Shown piece by piece: positions 15,472 through 25,400 of a DNA stretch of 29,250 bases (position 1 is the first letter of the stretch; each line of letters opens with the position of its first letter). The stretch covers positions 1 to 29,250 of the forward strand of contig CAZEPW010000047.1 of the NCBI GenBank assembly GCA_964514215.1, given 5' to 3'. The stretch comes from CAYQUC01 sp964514215 (lineage in GTDB: Bacteria; Pseudomonadota; Gammaproteobacteria; UBA6429; Thiohalophilaceae). Under the pieces are notes generated by a model. It was not told the DNA's origin and made no database searches. It saw only the letters and a list, made by a program, of their open reading frames with translations. A program made the translations under genes and the position numbers.

Positions 15472-16140
15472 TCACCATTTAAAAACCAATGGTAAATCAG
15501 GGAAAAAGTCCTTTACTTTTCCTGCCGCACCATTGTCAAATTGCAATTCTATTTTAGTATTGAGTGACGATTTTAGACTGATTATATTATGCTCTAGCAA
15601 TGCAGTATAAGCATCGGATTTAACCGTATTTTTTGAACATAACCGAATAGCCGTTAATTCTTTAAAACCAATCTCATGCGTCCTTGCCGTTACATCGATG
15701 TAACTATCCTGTCTTTGGCCTGATGGACCAAAAAAAATAAAAGGTTCATCTAATACGGTTACCGAATCTGCAATGCAAACGAACATGCCTTTTGGAAATA
15801 AATCCGGTTGATATTTCCACGCTTTAAAGGGCGCAACTTTACTTTGTGCATCACTTGGCCGTAAACATAAACCAAACGCGCAAGCCGATTGAGAATGGCT
15901 CGCTTGATTCCAACGAGGCCACAATGTTGTTGCTAACGTCGCTTCATTTTGTGCCTCGGTGGCATCATAAACCCAAAGTAATTCCAGCATCACATTATTA
16001 AAAAAGAAACTGCGATTAGCCGTGCCTTGTCCGTGATGAATGCGTGAAGGGCCTTGGGTTAAACCAAAATCAATTAATAATTGAGCTTGCGGCGCATCTT
16101 TGGACACCATAATAAAGATATGATCAATCTCGTAACCCAT
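15472..16140 (-). CDS. Glyoxalase-like (VOC fold) protein
   Basis: A 222-residue cytoplasmic protein. The start YEIDHIFIMVSKDAPQAQLLIDFGL is the first beta-alpha unit of a VOC/glyoxalase fold with His7 at the usual first metal position. GTANRSFFFNNVMLELLWV matches the second unit, with Glu in the standard ligand-like place. The C-terminal half is more divergent (FKELTAIRLCSKN, VKDFFPDLPLVFKW). This resembles the glyoxalase-like domain family of uncharacterised lyases or isomerases. It follows the CbbO/NorD-like gene by only five bases and should be co-translated. Substrate is unknown. Confidence 0.72.
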   Translation of the reverse strand: MGYEIDHIFIMVSKDAPQAQLLIDFGLTQGPSRIHHGQGTANRSFFFNNVMLELLWVYDATEAQNEATLATTLWPRWNQASHSQSACAFGLCLRPSDAQSKVAPFKAWKYQPDLFPKGMFVCIADSVTVLDEPFIFFGPSGQRQDSYIDVTARTHEIGFKELTAIRLCSKNTVKSDAYTALLEHNIISLKSSLNTKIELQFDNGAAGKVKDFFPDLPLVFKW

Positions 16141-16145
16141 GATTA

Positions 16146-18287
16146 TTACGTTGTTAAACGTCGATAGATATCCGTTACTTTTAACGGTAATTGTTTAACA
16201 TCATCAATAACCGTATAAGCTGCTGCACCATACATATACGATAAATAATCTTTAGCTTGAGTATCAATTGTGATGCAATACGGATGAATGCCATCGCGTT
16301 TGGATTCGATTAACGCTCGGCGGGTGTCTTCAATTCCATATTCGCCACGATAATTATCATAGTCGTCCGGCTTACCATCTGAAATGGTAATTAGAATTCG
16401 AGTCTTCGCATCAACTTCATTTAGAATTTTACTTAAATGACGAATCGCAAACCCCATCCGGGTATAATCCTGAGGTTCAATGCCCGAAATACGTGCTTTA
16501 ATCTCATCATCATAACATTCATCAAATTCTTTTATTTTATAAATCTCACAACGTTTTCTAGCAATACCCGAAAAGCCATATATTGCATAACGATCACCGA
16601 GTGTTTCCAATGTTTCCGCCAACATAATTAACGATTCACGTTCGGCATCGTTTATCCAACCCTTGGTTGAACCACTCATATCAACCATAAACACCACCGC
16701 AATATTTCTTTCAGTACGGTGCATACGGGTATATAAACGTTCACTCATTTCACTGCCATCAAGGCTATCGGCAAGTGCTTCAACAAGTGCATCGATATCA
16801 ATACCATCACCATTAGCTTGACGTTTTAACAATCGATCTTCATCACGCATGGCTTCAAATACTTTTCTCAAATGTTTAATCAAACCACTGTATTTTAATT
16901 TTGTCTGTTCGACAAAATCATCATACACCGGCTTAATGCTTTTCTCTCGAACCGCACACCAATTTTTTCGATAATGTTGTCTTAAAAAATCCCATTCGTT
17001 ATACAAAAATGCACCTTCTTCATGATACGTTCCCGACCAGACATCATCCGGGCTTAATTCATCTGATTTTAAAAATGTATCATCATACTCACCATCACCG
17101 GCCGCCACTAAATAATCGTCAGGAATTTCACCTAGGTCTTGTATGATAGACTTCATTAATAACTTAACATCCTCTGGCGGAGCAATAGGCTGTTCATCGA
17201 GCATAAATTGAAAATCGTCTAATTCTTTTTGATCATCACTCGATTCATCATTTGAAATATCTTTTAAATCAAATTTACGTTCTTGATTATCTTGCTGTTC
17301 GGTATTTTCAGCACCTTGAGCTTCTTCACTCATTTTATATAAAGCAGTTTTTAATTGCGCTTTTTCTTTTTCAATACGTTTTGCCATGCACGCTTCGGCT
17401 GATTCATTATTCAAAATCCCTTGAAAACAAAATGAATCAAATGGTATTAAGGAATCACAATGTTGTTTTGCCAATGCTAATACATCATTAGCGCCAGTAG
17501 TTTTATTTGCTAGATATTCTTTATGTTGCTGCCATTGCTCGGATAATTCAGGCTCACCTAGGGTATTTTTTATTTTCTGCATATCGCGATACAAACCGGG
17601 TAGTTCACGCTTGATACACGCTTCTAAACGTAATGTTTCCAAGCAGTGAAATATTTTTTTTAACTTTGTTGGTTGCTTATGTTTAGCCAAATGTGCTGAT
17701 AAGGATATTCTAAACGTCCCAAAATAACTTTGAGCCCAAAGAAATGTCAACGTTGATTTATATAATAAAAAATTTTCTTTGCTGCTGGGTAACTGTGCAA
17801 TTAGGGCGGGTAAAAAAATAGTTTCAGTATCAGTATAACACTGTTCGGCTTCAACTAAATTGAGTTTTCGGCCACTCAAACCATGAACAAAATGCAACAA
17901 CACCCCGATTTCATCTTCGAGCACGGCGCCGGAGGTTCGTTCATGCTGTTCTCGTAAAAAATTATCAACCGTATGGATGACTTTTAATGCTTTGTATAAC
18001 CCAGACTGATCATAAACATCCATTGCGTGTAATGCCCAAGCTTCAATGGTGTTTATGTCCATTTTGTCTAATACTTTAACACCGTGCTGAATAAACTGCG
18101 ATGCTAATTCAATATTAATGCTCGCGACACGCTTAACCCACTCTAAAATATATAACTGTTCTGATTTATCAAGTTTGGAAATTAACTCGGCAAGTGGCTC
18201 GGTTTTAACAAAAGTATATTCAACATCCAAGGCAACATCAAGCCTAAATGCAATGTCAGTAATGGATAAGGAATTTTTTTTTGGCAT
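16146..18287 (-). CDS. CbbO/NorD-like VWA-domain activator protein
   Basis: A 713-residue protein with a long helical N-terminal part, an acidic middle (about 325-425) and a C-terminal VWA domain (about 528-710). The family hallmark before the VWA reads EWDFLRQHYRKNWCAVRE (431-448). The metal-ion site is complete: DMSGS (Asp536, Ser538, Ser540), the Thr of DYTRMG and the Asp of ISDGKPDDYD. In the CbbQO and NorQD systems this subunit binds a MoxR AAA+ partner and directs it to an enzyme to be activated (RuBisCO or nitric oxide reductase). The AAA+ partner is the next gene upstream (75-base gap). Neither target enzyme is in this window, so I leave the symbol open. Confidence 0.85.
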   Translation of the reverse strand: MPKKNSLSITDIAFRLDVALDVEYTFVKTEPLAELISKLDKSEQLYILEWVKRVASINIELASQFIQHGVKVLDKMDINTIEAWALHAMDVYDQSGLYKALKVIHTVDNFLREQHERTSGAVLEDEIGVLLHFVHGLSGRKLNLVEAEQCYTDTETIFLPALIAQLPSSKENFLLYKSTLTFLWAQSYFGTFRISLSAHLAKHKQPTKLKKIFHCLETLRLEACIKRELPGLYRDMQKIKNTLGEPELSEQWQQHKEYLANKTTGANDVLALAKQHCDSLIPFDSFCFQGILNNESAEACMAKRIEKEKAQLKTALYKMSEEAQGAENTEQQDNQERKFDLKDISNDESSDDQKELDDFQFMLDEQPIAPPEDVKLLMKSIIQDLGEIPDDYLVAAGDGEYDDTFLKSDELSPDDVWSGTYHEEGAFLYNEWDFLRQHYRKNWCAVREKSIKPVYDDFVEQTKLKYSGLIKHLRKVFEAMRDEDRLLKRQANGDGIDIDALVEALADSLDGSEMSERLYTRMHRTERNIAVVFMVDMSGSTKGWINDAERESLIMLAETLETLGDRYAIYGFSGIARKRCEIYKIKEFDECYDDEIKARISGIEPQDYTRMGFAIRHLSKILNEVDAKTRILITISDGKPDDYDNYRGEYGIEDTRRALIESKRDGIHPYCITIDTQAKDYLSYMYGAAAYTVIDDVKQLPLKVTDIYRRLTT

Positions 18288-18362
18288 TATTTAATTTAAA
18301 TTATCAAACATAATTTGAAAAAATCACGACGTTCATGTTTTTAATACTATATGACAAGACAC

Positions 18363-19178
18363 CTAAAATAACGAACTTGATAATTCACTAATTGCCGATA
18401 ACATTTCAGGGTCGTCAGTCAAGGCTTGTGCAATAGCAACATGGCATGCCAGCACCGGGCTAATGCCATCAACAATCAATTTTGAAGCATGAACCAATAA
18501 ACGTGTACTGGCACCTTCTTCTAAACCACTGCCTTTTAAGTTTCGCGTCATATTGGCAAACTTTACTAAATTTGCGGCTATATCTTTAGCGACACCGGTT
18601 TCTGTTGCAACGATGGTGGTTTCTAATTCGGCATTGGGAAAATCAAATTCCAGCGCAATGAATCGTTGCCGAGTGCTTTGTTTTAGATCTTTTAAAACAC
18701 TTTGATATCCCGGATTGTATGAAATAGACAAACAAAAATCATCACTCGCTTCCAGCAGTTCACCGGTTTTTTCTATCGGCAATACACGTCGATCATCCGC
18801 TAGCGGATGGATAACCACCATGGTATCTTTTCGTGCTTCAACAATTTCATCGAGATAACAAATGCTACCAGTGCGCACCGCTTTTGCCAGTGGACCATCA
18901 ACCCAACGGGTTTCGCCACCACTGATTAAATAACGCCCCACTAAATCCGACGCGGTTAAATCATCATGACAGGAAACAGTGATTAACGGTTTTTTTAAGC
19001 GCCACGCCATGTATTCCATGAAACGGGTTTTACCACAACCGGTTGGCCCTTTCAGTAATACCGGTAAATTCTGTTTATAAGCAGCTTCAAAAATTTTAAT
19101 TTCTTCACCAACTGCTACGAAATACGGTTCTTGTTCGATACGGTATTCTTCAGCTTTTAACACACGGGCATTTGACAT
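18363..19178 (-). CDS. CbbQ/NorQ-type MoxR AAA+ ATPase
   Basis: A 271-residue AAA+ protein of the CbbQ/NirQ/NorQ group. Walker A is GPTGCGKT (44-51) and Walker B is ICYLDE (106-111). The region between (DLTASDLVGRYLISGGETRW, 73-92) is the characteristic pore or insert segment, and STRQRFIALEF is the sensor/arginine-finger region. The last 70 residues fit the CbbQ C-terminal domain. It would form a hexameric ring that, with the VWA protein, remodels a metalloenzyme using ATP. It is the first gene of a Q-O-glyoxalase operon. The start has only a weak ribosome binding site. Confidence 0.92.
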   Translation of the reverse strand: MSNARVLKAEEYRIEQEPYFVAVGEEIKIFEAAYKQNLPVLLKGPTGCGKTRFMEYMAWRLKKPLITVSCHDDLTASDLVGRYLISGGETRWVDGPLAKAVRTGSICYLDEIVEARKDTMVVIHPLADDRRVLPIEKTGELLEASDDFCLSISYNPGYQSVLKDLKQSTRQRFIALEFDFPNAELETTIVATETGVAKDIAANLVKFANMTRNLKGSGLEEGASTRLLVHASKLIVDGISPVLACHVAIAQALTDDPEMLSAISELSSSLF

Positions 19179-19307
19179 GATTTGACTCTAATACCTTGAT
19201 AACGATTGAGGTTATCGTAATTTATTATGATGGAATCATCCTATCATACATTTTATCGATATAAAGAGTATTGAATTTGGTGTTGCAGATATTAAAAAAA
19301 GTAATCG

Positions 19308-19745
19308 TTACAGCCGTGACCAAACTTCGCGCAAGCCTAAGCCATAGGTAATGGCACATCCTAAACAAAGAAACGAACTAACAAGAATCATATTATCGAC
19401 ATTTTCAGCTTGAAATAAATAAGCTGGGATAAATGCGATGCCACGCAATGAAAATATAATGGTAATCCATACCAACGAGGGCTTGAGTAGTGGTAGGCGT
19501 TTTAAAAAACCGGCACCCGAAAAGGCATAACAGCCCCAAATAATTAAGGTAATGGCTAACACAAAGGTTAATGCATGCGGCTTGAGTAGCCCTTGTTCGA
19601 CTTGGTTTGCTGCCAACTCCCCTAAACCAAAAAACCGATACCAATCTGCCCCACCAATAATTACGCCTAAAAATAATACTCCAAGCAATATTGTTAAAAT
19701 ACCGGCGAGCATTAAATTAGAATTAACTTTCATATTGGTGGCCAT
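19308..19745 (-). CDS. Four-helix inner-membrane protein of unknown function
   Basis: A 145-residue protein with four predicted transmembrane helices (about 12-32, 58-76, 88-108, 119-138), ending in a short basic tail. The first helix contains LAGILTILLGVLFLGVIIGG. No catalytic or binding motif is visible and I do not recognise the family with certainty. Start choices are Met1, Met5 and Met12; the first is used here. It stands alone between the MoxR gene and the divergent pilin operon. Confidence 0.7.
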   Translation of the reverse strand: MATNMKVNSNLMLAGILTILLGVLFLGVIIGGADWYRFFGLGELAANQVEQGLLKPHALTFVLAITLIIWGCYAFSGAGFLKRLPLLKPSLVWITIIFSLRGIAFIPAYLFQAENVDNMILVSSFLCLGCAITYGLGLREVWSRL

Positions 19746-20044
19746 TGCGCTTTGTTTTCGAAAAATTGATTCAAACTATTAGAATACTTATCGGCTTGAT
19801 AAATAAATTTTTAATGTTTATAAAAAATATTATACCAAATAGCACATTTTAATTACGTTTTTATATTGAAATTGTTGATAATTTACTTGTTTTAAATATG
19901 GAAAAGAAGTAGGAAACTGTATTTAGACTTAATATAAAATACACACAAAATGTGACCAATTAGACAAAAAAAACACAAAACACGATCAAAAATAGGCAAA
20001 TATAGGCATATTCAGCCGCTAGACGCTTTATTTTAATAACGTTC
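19746..20044. promoter_or_regulatory. Divergent intergenic region upstream of the minor-pilin operon
   Basis: A 299-base, very AT-rich interval between two divergent genes. It must hold the pilin operon promoter, but I cannot pick a reliable -35/-10 pair among many AT-rich candidates. No gene, RNA or strong inverted repeat was seen. Confidence 0.4.
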
Positions 20045-20614
20045 ATGTTATATTCGATGTCAATGTACACTAAACAAAAAACGACATTAAAGGGAATTAC
20101 ATTAATTGAATTAGTAGTCACGATTGCCGTTATCGGCACGATCATCGCCATCGCTTTGCCCAAAATAAACACCATGATCAAAAACAATGCACTTGTAACC
20201 AATGCCAACGCCTTCGTTGCCTTGCTCAACTTAGCACGCAATGAAGCAATTACCCGCGAAGCCAATGTGATATTTTGTGCCAGTGGTGACTCAACACGTG
20301 CCGCACCCGTTTGTGACAGTAATAATTGGGAATCAGGCTGGTTACTATTCAGTGATGTTGGCAGCACCGCGAATAGTTTTGACAATAATGACATCATTAT
20401 CAAAAGAGCACCTAGTGCAACGGTTGGCAATACCATCCGCACTACATTTGCGACCGTTGGTAAATTAACATTTTTAAAAAATGGACTGGTCAGTTCAATA
20501 GGTACCATATCATTTTGCGATGACCGTGGTTTAACGCAATCACGTGCACTCGCTGTTTCTAGAGTTGGACGCGTTAGTTCGCTTGGCATAGGAAGTGCCA
20601 CCGAATGTCCATAA
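20045..20614 (+). CDS. fimT: Minor pseudopilin of the FimT/FimU (GspH) type
   Basis: A 189-residue prepilin that opens the minor-pilin operon. The type III signal is KG|ITLIELVVTIAVIG, with PilD cleavage after Gly17 and the conserved Glu at +5 of the mature form (residue 22). The GspH/FimT globular domain follows (FVALLNLARNEAITREANVIFCASGD, WESGWLLFSD, FCDDRGLTQSRALAVSRVGRV). In Pseudomonas the equivalent FimU joins a complex with PilV, W, X, E and PilY1 that primes pilus assembly and sits at the tip. Met5 and Met7 are alternative starts giving a shorter leader; no ribosome binding site decides. It overlaps pilV by ten bases. Confidence 0.9.
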   Translation: MLYSMSMYTKQKTTLKGITLIELVVTIAVIGTIIAIALPKINTMIKNNALVTNANAFVALLNLARNEAITREANVIFCASGDSTRAAPVCDSNNWESGWLLFSDVGSTANSFDNNDIIIKRAPSATVGNTIRTTFATVGKLTFLKNGLVSSIGTISFCDDRGLTQSRALAVSRVGRVSSLGIGSATECP

Positions 20615-21186
20615 CTCTAAAGCCCACCACGCCAAATACACGATCTTCATTTAGATCGTTCTTACACCTCTCTAGTAACAATGGCTTTACGCTTATCGAA
20701 GTCATGGTATCGTTAGTGATTGTTGCTATTGGATTATTAGGTCTTGCCAGTATGCAGTTGCACGGCATGCAAGGTAATAGCGGTGCATTAACACGCACCC
20801 AAGCTAGCTTCATTGCAAATGATATTGCTACTCGAATGCGGGTTAATAAATTAGCAATGGATAACAACGATTATTCATCTGCCGATTACAATCGAAGCTG
20901 TGCCGCATTAGCACGTCCCGATTGTTTAACAACATCCTGCACCAGTAGTGAAATTGCACAAGCCGATATTGTCGACTTTATTTGTGCCACAGAAAATAGC
21001 TTACCCAACGCCAGTAACATCCAAATTACTTGCGAAGATAATGATGCCAGCGATACCAACGATTGCAGTCTAGGTTCACTGCATACCATTACATTAAGCT
21101 GGTCAGAATCAATCACTGTTGCAAGCAACGATAGCTTAGCAGACAGTAATCGATTAAATACAATTTCTTTGGTGGTGCGGCCATGA
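20605..21186 (+). CDS. pilV: Type IV pilus minor pilin PilV
   Basis: A 193-residue prepilin. An unusually long leader of 27 residues precedes the cleavage site NG|FTLIEVMVSLVIVAIGLLG (Glu +5 present). The motif GLASMQLHGMQ and following ALTRTQASFIANDIATRMR are typical of PilV. Six cysteines in the globular part could form disulphides. It overlaps fimT by ten bases and pilW by four (ATGA), showing translational coupling. Confidence 0.92.
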   Translation: MSITLKPTTPNTRSSFRSFLHLSSNNGFTLIEVMVSLVIVAIGLLGLASMQLHGMQGNSGALTRTQASFIANDIATRMRVNKLAMDNNDYSSADYNRSCAALARPDCLTTSCTSSEIAQADIVDFICATENSLPNASNIQITCEDNDASDTNDCSLGSLHTITLSWSESITVASNDSLADSNRLNTISLVVRP

Positions 21187-21905
21187 TAGAGCGGATAGGT
21201 AACAAAAAACTTCAAGCGAATGTTTACACTCGAGGTGTCAATTTAATTGAGCTAGCTATCGCCATGGCGATTGGTGCGATAATTTTACTGGGTATTACGT
21301 CTATTTACGCCAGTAGTAAAAAATCGTCAACCGTTCAAAATGGTCTATCACGCGTTCAAGAAAATGGCCGTTTCGCATTAAATTTTTTATCCCGAGATTT
21401 ACGCATGGCAGGATACCCCCAAGGTTCTGGGCCATTGGCTTTTAACGATAGCACAACAACCGAAGGCGCCATTGGTTTAGCCGACCAAATAACGCTGCAA
21501 TACAATCAACCAATCGTCACAACTGTCGATTGCACAGGAATTGTGACTAATCCAATTATTAACAAATATGATATCCAAATTAATGCCAAAGGTATTTCAA
21601 GTTTATATTGTAATAATATAGAACTCATTGAAGGTATTGATAGTTTACAAATTCTTTATGGCCTTGATACTGATAACACACCCGATGCGGTCGCTAATAT
21701 CTATATAACAGCCGATAACGTCGCCAATCGCTGGGCAAGAATAGTGAGTGTACGTCTAGCAGTATTAGCAAATAGCGTTACGGAAAGCTCAAATGTTAAA
21801 ACAAAAAATAGTTACAGCGTACTCGGTAGTAACATAAGCGGATTTAATGATTACAAAACACGACGTATTTTTAATAGCACGATAATGTTAAGAAATAATA
21901 TCTAA
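21183..21905 (+). CDS. pilW: Type IV pilus minor pilin PilW
   Basis: A 240-residue prepilin. The cleavage site is RG|VNLIELAIAMAIGAII after Gly18, with Glu +5 at residue 23. The family signature RVQENGRFALNFLSRDLR followed by MAGYP is clear at about 60-80. PilW is one of the larger minor pilins in the priming complex and contacts PilX and PilY1 (family knowledge). It shares the ATGA overlap with pilV and a one-base TAATG overlap with pilX. Confidence 0.94.
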   Translation: MIERIGNKKLQANVYTRGVNLIELAIAMAIGAIILLGITSIYASSKKSSTVQNGLSRVQENGRFALNFLSRDLRMAGYPQGSGPLAFNDSTTTEGAIGLADQITLQYNQPIVTTVDCTGIVTNPIINKYDIQINAKGISSLYCNNIELIEGIDSLQILYGLDTDNTPDAVANIYITADNVANRWARIVSVRLAVLANSVTESSNVKTKNSYSVLGSNISGFNDYKTRRIFNSTIMLRNNI

Positions 21906-22405
21906 TGCAAAATGTCACGCTAACAATAGTAAGCCCACCAATTTTTTCTAAAAAAAATAATGGCGCTGTTATGATCATGAGTTTATCTATTTTATTAATA
22001 TTAACGATGTTAGCAGTGAGCTCGATGAATGCCTCACTATTTGAAGAACGCATGGCCTCTAATATTCAAAGCAAAAGCATCACATTTCAAGCAACGGAAT
22101 CAGCCATCAGCACCACTGCCGCAAAAAAAGTAACCTTGGATGCAGCCGTCTTAGCAACCATTTATACCGTGTCGAGTACCGATAGCTATGCCAAACCAAT
22201 ATTTGGTAAAAATGTTGATGCAACCGTCGCCGTCACACGAACATCCGTTTGCAATAAGCAATTACTGCAAGGCTTTAGCTATCGATTTGGTGCAATTTGT
22301 AATATTGAGCTAGAAGGCTTGAGCATCATTAATGGGACAGGTGCGAAAACAAATAATATTCAAGGCATTGCTTATATCGTGCCGAAACAACAACAACATC
22401 AATAA
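21905..22405 (+). CDS. pilX: Type IV pilus minor pilin PilX
   Basis: A 166-residue prepilin-like protein. The N terminus matches the PilX type: Gly20|AVMIMSLSILLILTMLAV, followed by FEERMASNIQSKSITFQATES. The residue at +5 is Met, not Glu, as is usual for PilX-type minor pilins, which can act without it. A pair of cysteines (CNKQ and AICNIE) lies in the C-terminal domain. It sits 21 bases before pilY1, and PilX normally links the pseudopilin complex to PilY1. Confidence 0.9.
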   Translation: MQNVTLTIVSPPIFSKKNNGAVMIMSLSILLILTMLAVSSMNASLFEERMASNIQSKSITFQATESAISTTAAKKVTLDAAVLATIYTVSSTDSYAKPIFGKNVDATVAVTRTSVCNKQLLQGFSYRFGAICNIELEGLSIINGTGAKTNNIQGIAYIVPKQQQHQ

Positions 22406-22426
22406 AATATTAATACGGTTAACATT

Positions 22427-25400
22427 ATGGATGGAAAACAACATAACATAACAACATTATTATCAGCGCTATTGCTTGTTATCTCACCATTGGTTATTAC
22501 CGCAACAGCAGTGGCAGATGATACCGAAATATTTTTTAGTTCATCAAACGCGAATACTAATATTAAACCCAACATATTATTATTACTCGACACCTCCGGC
22601 TCAATGAATCGAACCGATCCCGGTGAAACCAGCAGTCGTTTAGAGCTAATGCAAAACGCATTAAATAATATTATCGATGGCGCGACCAATGTTAAAATTG
22701 GGCTGGCGCGTTTCACCGCACCAGGTGGCGCAATCGTTTACCCCATCACCAATGTTGACGAAAATATTTGCAGCACGATAGAAACCTGCACTCCCACATC
22801 CGCCACAATTTTAGCGCGACAACGATTAAAAACAACGGTTGCCAATTTTAGTGGTGCTAGCGCAACACCATTAGTAACTAGCATGTTAGAAGCCGCCCGT
22901 TATTTTCGAGGAGAAGCCGCTGTATACGGTAAAAACCGTGGAAATTCTCAAAAAAACAGAAAACGTGTTTCACACCCTGCTAGTTATACCGGTGGTACGC
23001 TGACTCCAAGTGATGGTTCATGCACTGATTCCAATGCAAGTCGTTGTGCTGATGAAATAATCAGTGGTAGCCCGGTTTATACGTCTCCGATAACCGATAG
23101 CTGTCAGAGCAATCATTTAGTTGTATTGTCTGATGGTGTTGCAAACCAAGGTGATGATGCCGCTATTTTAAATATGATTAATGCCAATCGAGGTAGCGAT
23201 CCGGCAATAAATTCATGTGATGCTAACGTGCCCAATTCAGGCGCTAGATGCGGTAAGGAGTTAGCATTTTTTTTAAAAAGCTATGATCAAAATACCGCTT
23301 ATACTGATAGCAAAATAACAACACATACCATTGGTTTTTCAAGTGATATCACCGACAATGCCTCGGCCTCAAAATACATGCAGGATATTGCAACAGCCGG
23401 CGGCGGTTTATTTCGACCGGCGAATAATGCCAATGACTTGGTTAATATTTTTAATGAAATTTTAAATATCGCGCAAGAAAGCAATTCATCTTTTTCAATT
23501 CCAAGTATTAAAGTGAATCAGGTTAATCGTATTGCCAATAGTGATGAAATCTATATGGCTTTATTCAAACCAACGTCAACTCAAAATTGGGCAGGTAATC
23601 TTAAACGCTATAGTTTAAAAGCCAATAGTTCGGGGATATTAGACGTTTATGATGCAAACAATAATTTAGCAATTGATCCGGCAACACAAGCATTTAGTGA
23701 AAATTCCAAAAGCTATTGGAGCAGCACAACCGATGGTAATGATACTAAAATTGGTGGCGCTGCAGAAAAATTAACAGCCTCAAGAACCATTTATTCAAAC
23801 TTGTCCAATGATATCAGCTTAACTAGCCGTAACAATGCCTTCACTAATGCAAACATTACAGCAGCCGATTTAGCTGCAGCCGATGATGTCGAACGTGATA
23901 GTATTATCAATTGGGCAACAGGCACCGATAACGGCGGTGTTATCGATTCCGGACAATATGCAGAAAACTTAATCGCTGGCCGCCAACAAATGGGCGCACC
24001 GCTACATTCTGAACCGGTGCTAATAAGCTATGATGATACACTCACCATCCCTGACACTACCTTGTATTTTGGAACCAACGAAGGTTATCTACACGCCATC
24101 GATACCAGCAACGGTAACGAAAAATTTGCGTTTATTCCAAAGTCATTATTAAAAAACTTAAAACCACTAAAAGAAAACACCACCAACAATACCGGTAAAC
24201 CCATTTACGGTGTCGATGGTGCGATTAGTGTCTGGCGTCACGATGTTACTGACGATAAAAGAATTACCGGCAACAATGCCAATAGTGATCTCAGTGATGA
24301 TCACGTGATTTTATACGTCGGACTAAGACGTGGTGGACGAAACTATTTTGCGCTTGACGTTACTAATAGAAATTCACCTAAAATACTCTGGTCGATAGAT
24401 AACAATACAGCCGGTTTTGAAAATTTAGGTCAAAGCTGGTCACGTCCAGTATTAGCCGATATCGATTTGTCTTCTTTAAATATTGGTGGCGCAACGGGTA
24501 AAACCAAGGTTGTTATTCTTGCGGGTGGTTATGATGTGGCACAAGATGACAAAACAACTCGCAGTGCTGATTCGATGGGGAATAGCATTTATATCATTAA
24601 TGCGATTACTGGCAATTTAATTTGGAGTGGTGGCTCAAACGCAACTAATTTCACCACCGCCTTTATTGACATGAATTACAGCATAGCCTCTAACTTAGCC
24701 GTGTTAGACGTTAACCAAGATAGCATGGCCGATTTGATGTATGTCGGTGATATGGGTGGCCAAATATGGCGTTTTGATTTTAATGGCGTAGCCGCCGCTA
24801 CAACTTCATCAACATCTGATTTGGTAACTGGTGGTGTAATTGCCGATCTAAACAGTGGTGTAGAAATAGGTAACCGTCGTTTTTATAATGCCCCCGATAT
24901 CGCATTAATTAATGGTGCTGGTGGTCGTTATCTAACAATCGCCATTGGTAGTGGTTGGCGAGCTCACCCTCTCGACAAAGCCGTGCAAAATAATTTTTAT
25001 GTCTTAAAAGACCAGGACTATCAATATATTTTAAACAGTTATACCAAAGTAACTGAATCCAATTTATATGATGCTACAGCGAATACAATTCAAGAAGGAG
25101 CGGATCAAACCACTCGTAACACGGCAAGTACCACACTTAACTCAGCGGCTGGGTGGTTTATCAAAATGGAAAACGCAGGTGAAAAAATACTATCAACTGC
25201 ACTGACATTTGAAAATAAAATTTTATTTACAAGCTACCAGCCCGAAACAACGCAAAGTACCTCGGCCTGCCAAGTATCCATTGGAACCGGACGCTTTTAT
25301 TTTATGAGCATTATTGATGCAACACCGGTAGCCCAACTGACAACTGCACCACTACCTTCTCGAGCTAATCGTGTTCAAGATTTAAAAGTGAGTGCCTTAC

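Noticed and set aside
16146..19178. Naming the pair norQ/norD or cbbQ/cbbO outright
   Set aside because: Neither nitric oxide reductase nor RuBisCO genes are present, so the client enzyme cannot be decided from this window.
19960..20601. 213-codon minus-strand open frame opposite fimT
   Set aside because: It is antisense to a gene with a clear prepilin signal and GspH domain; its translation is low-complexity and hydrophobic with no family pattern.
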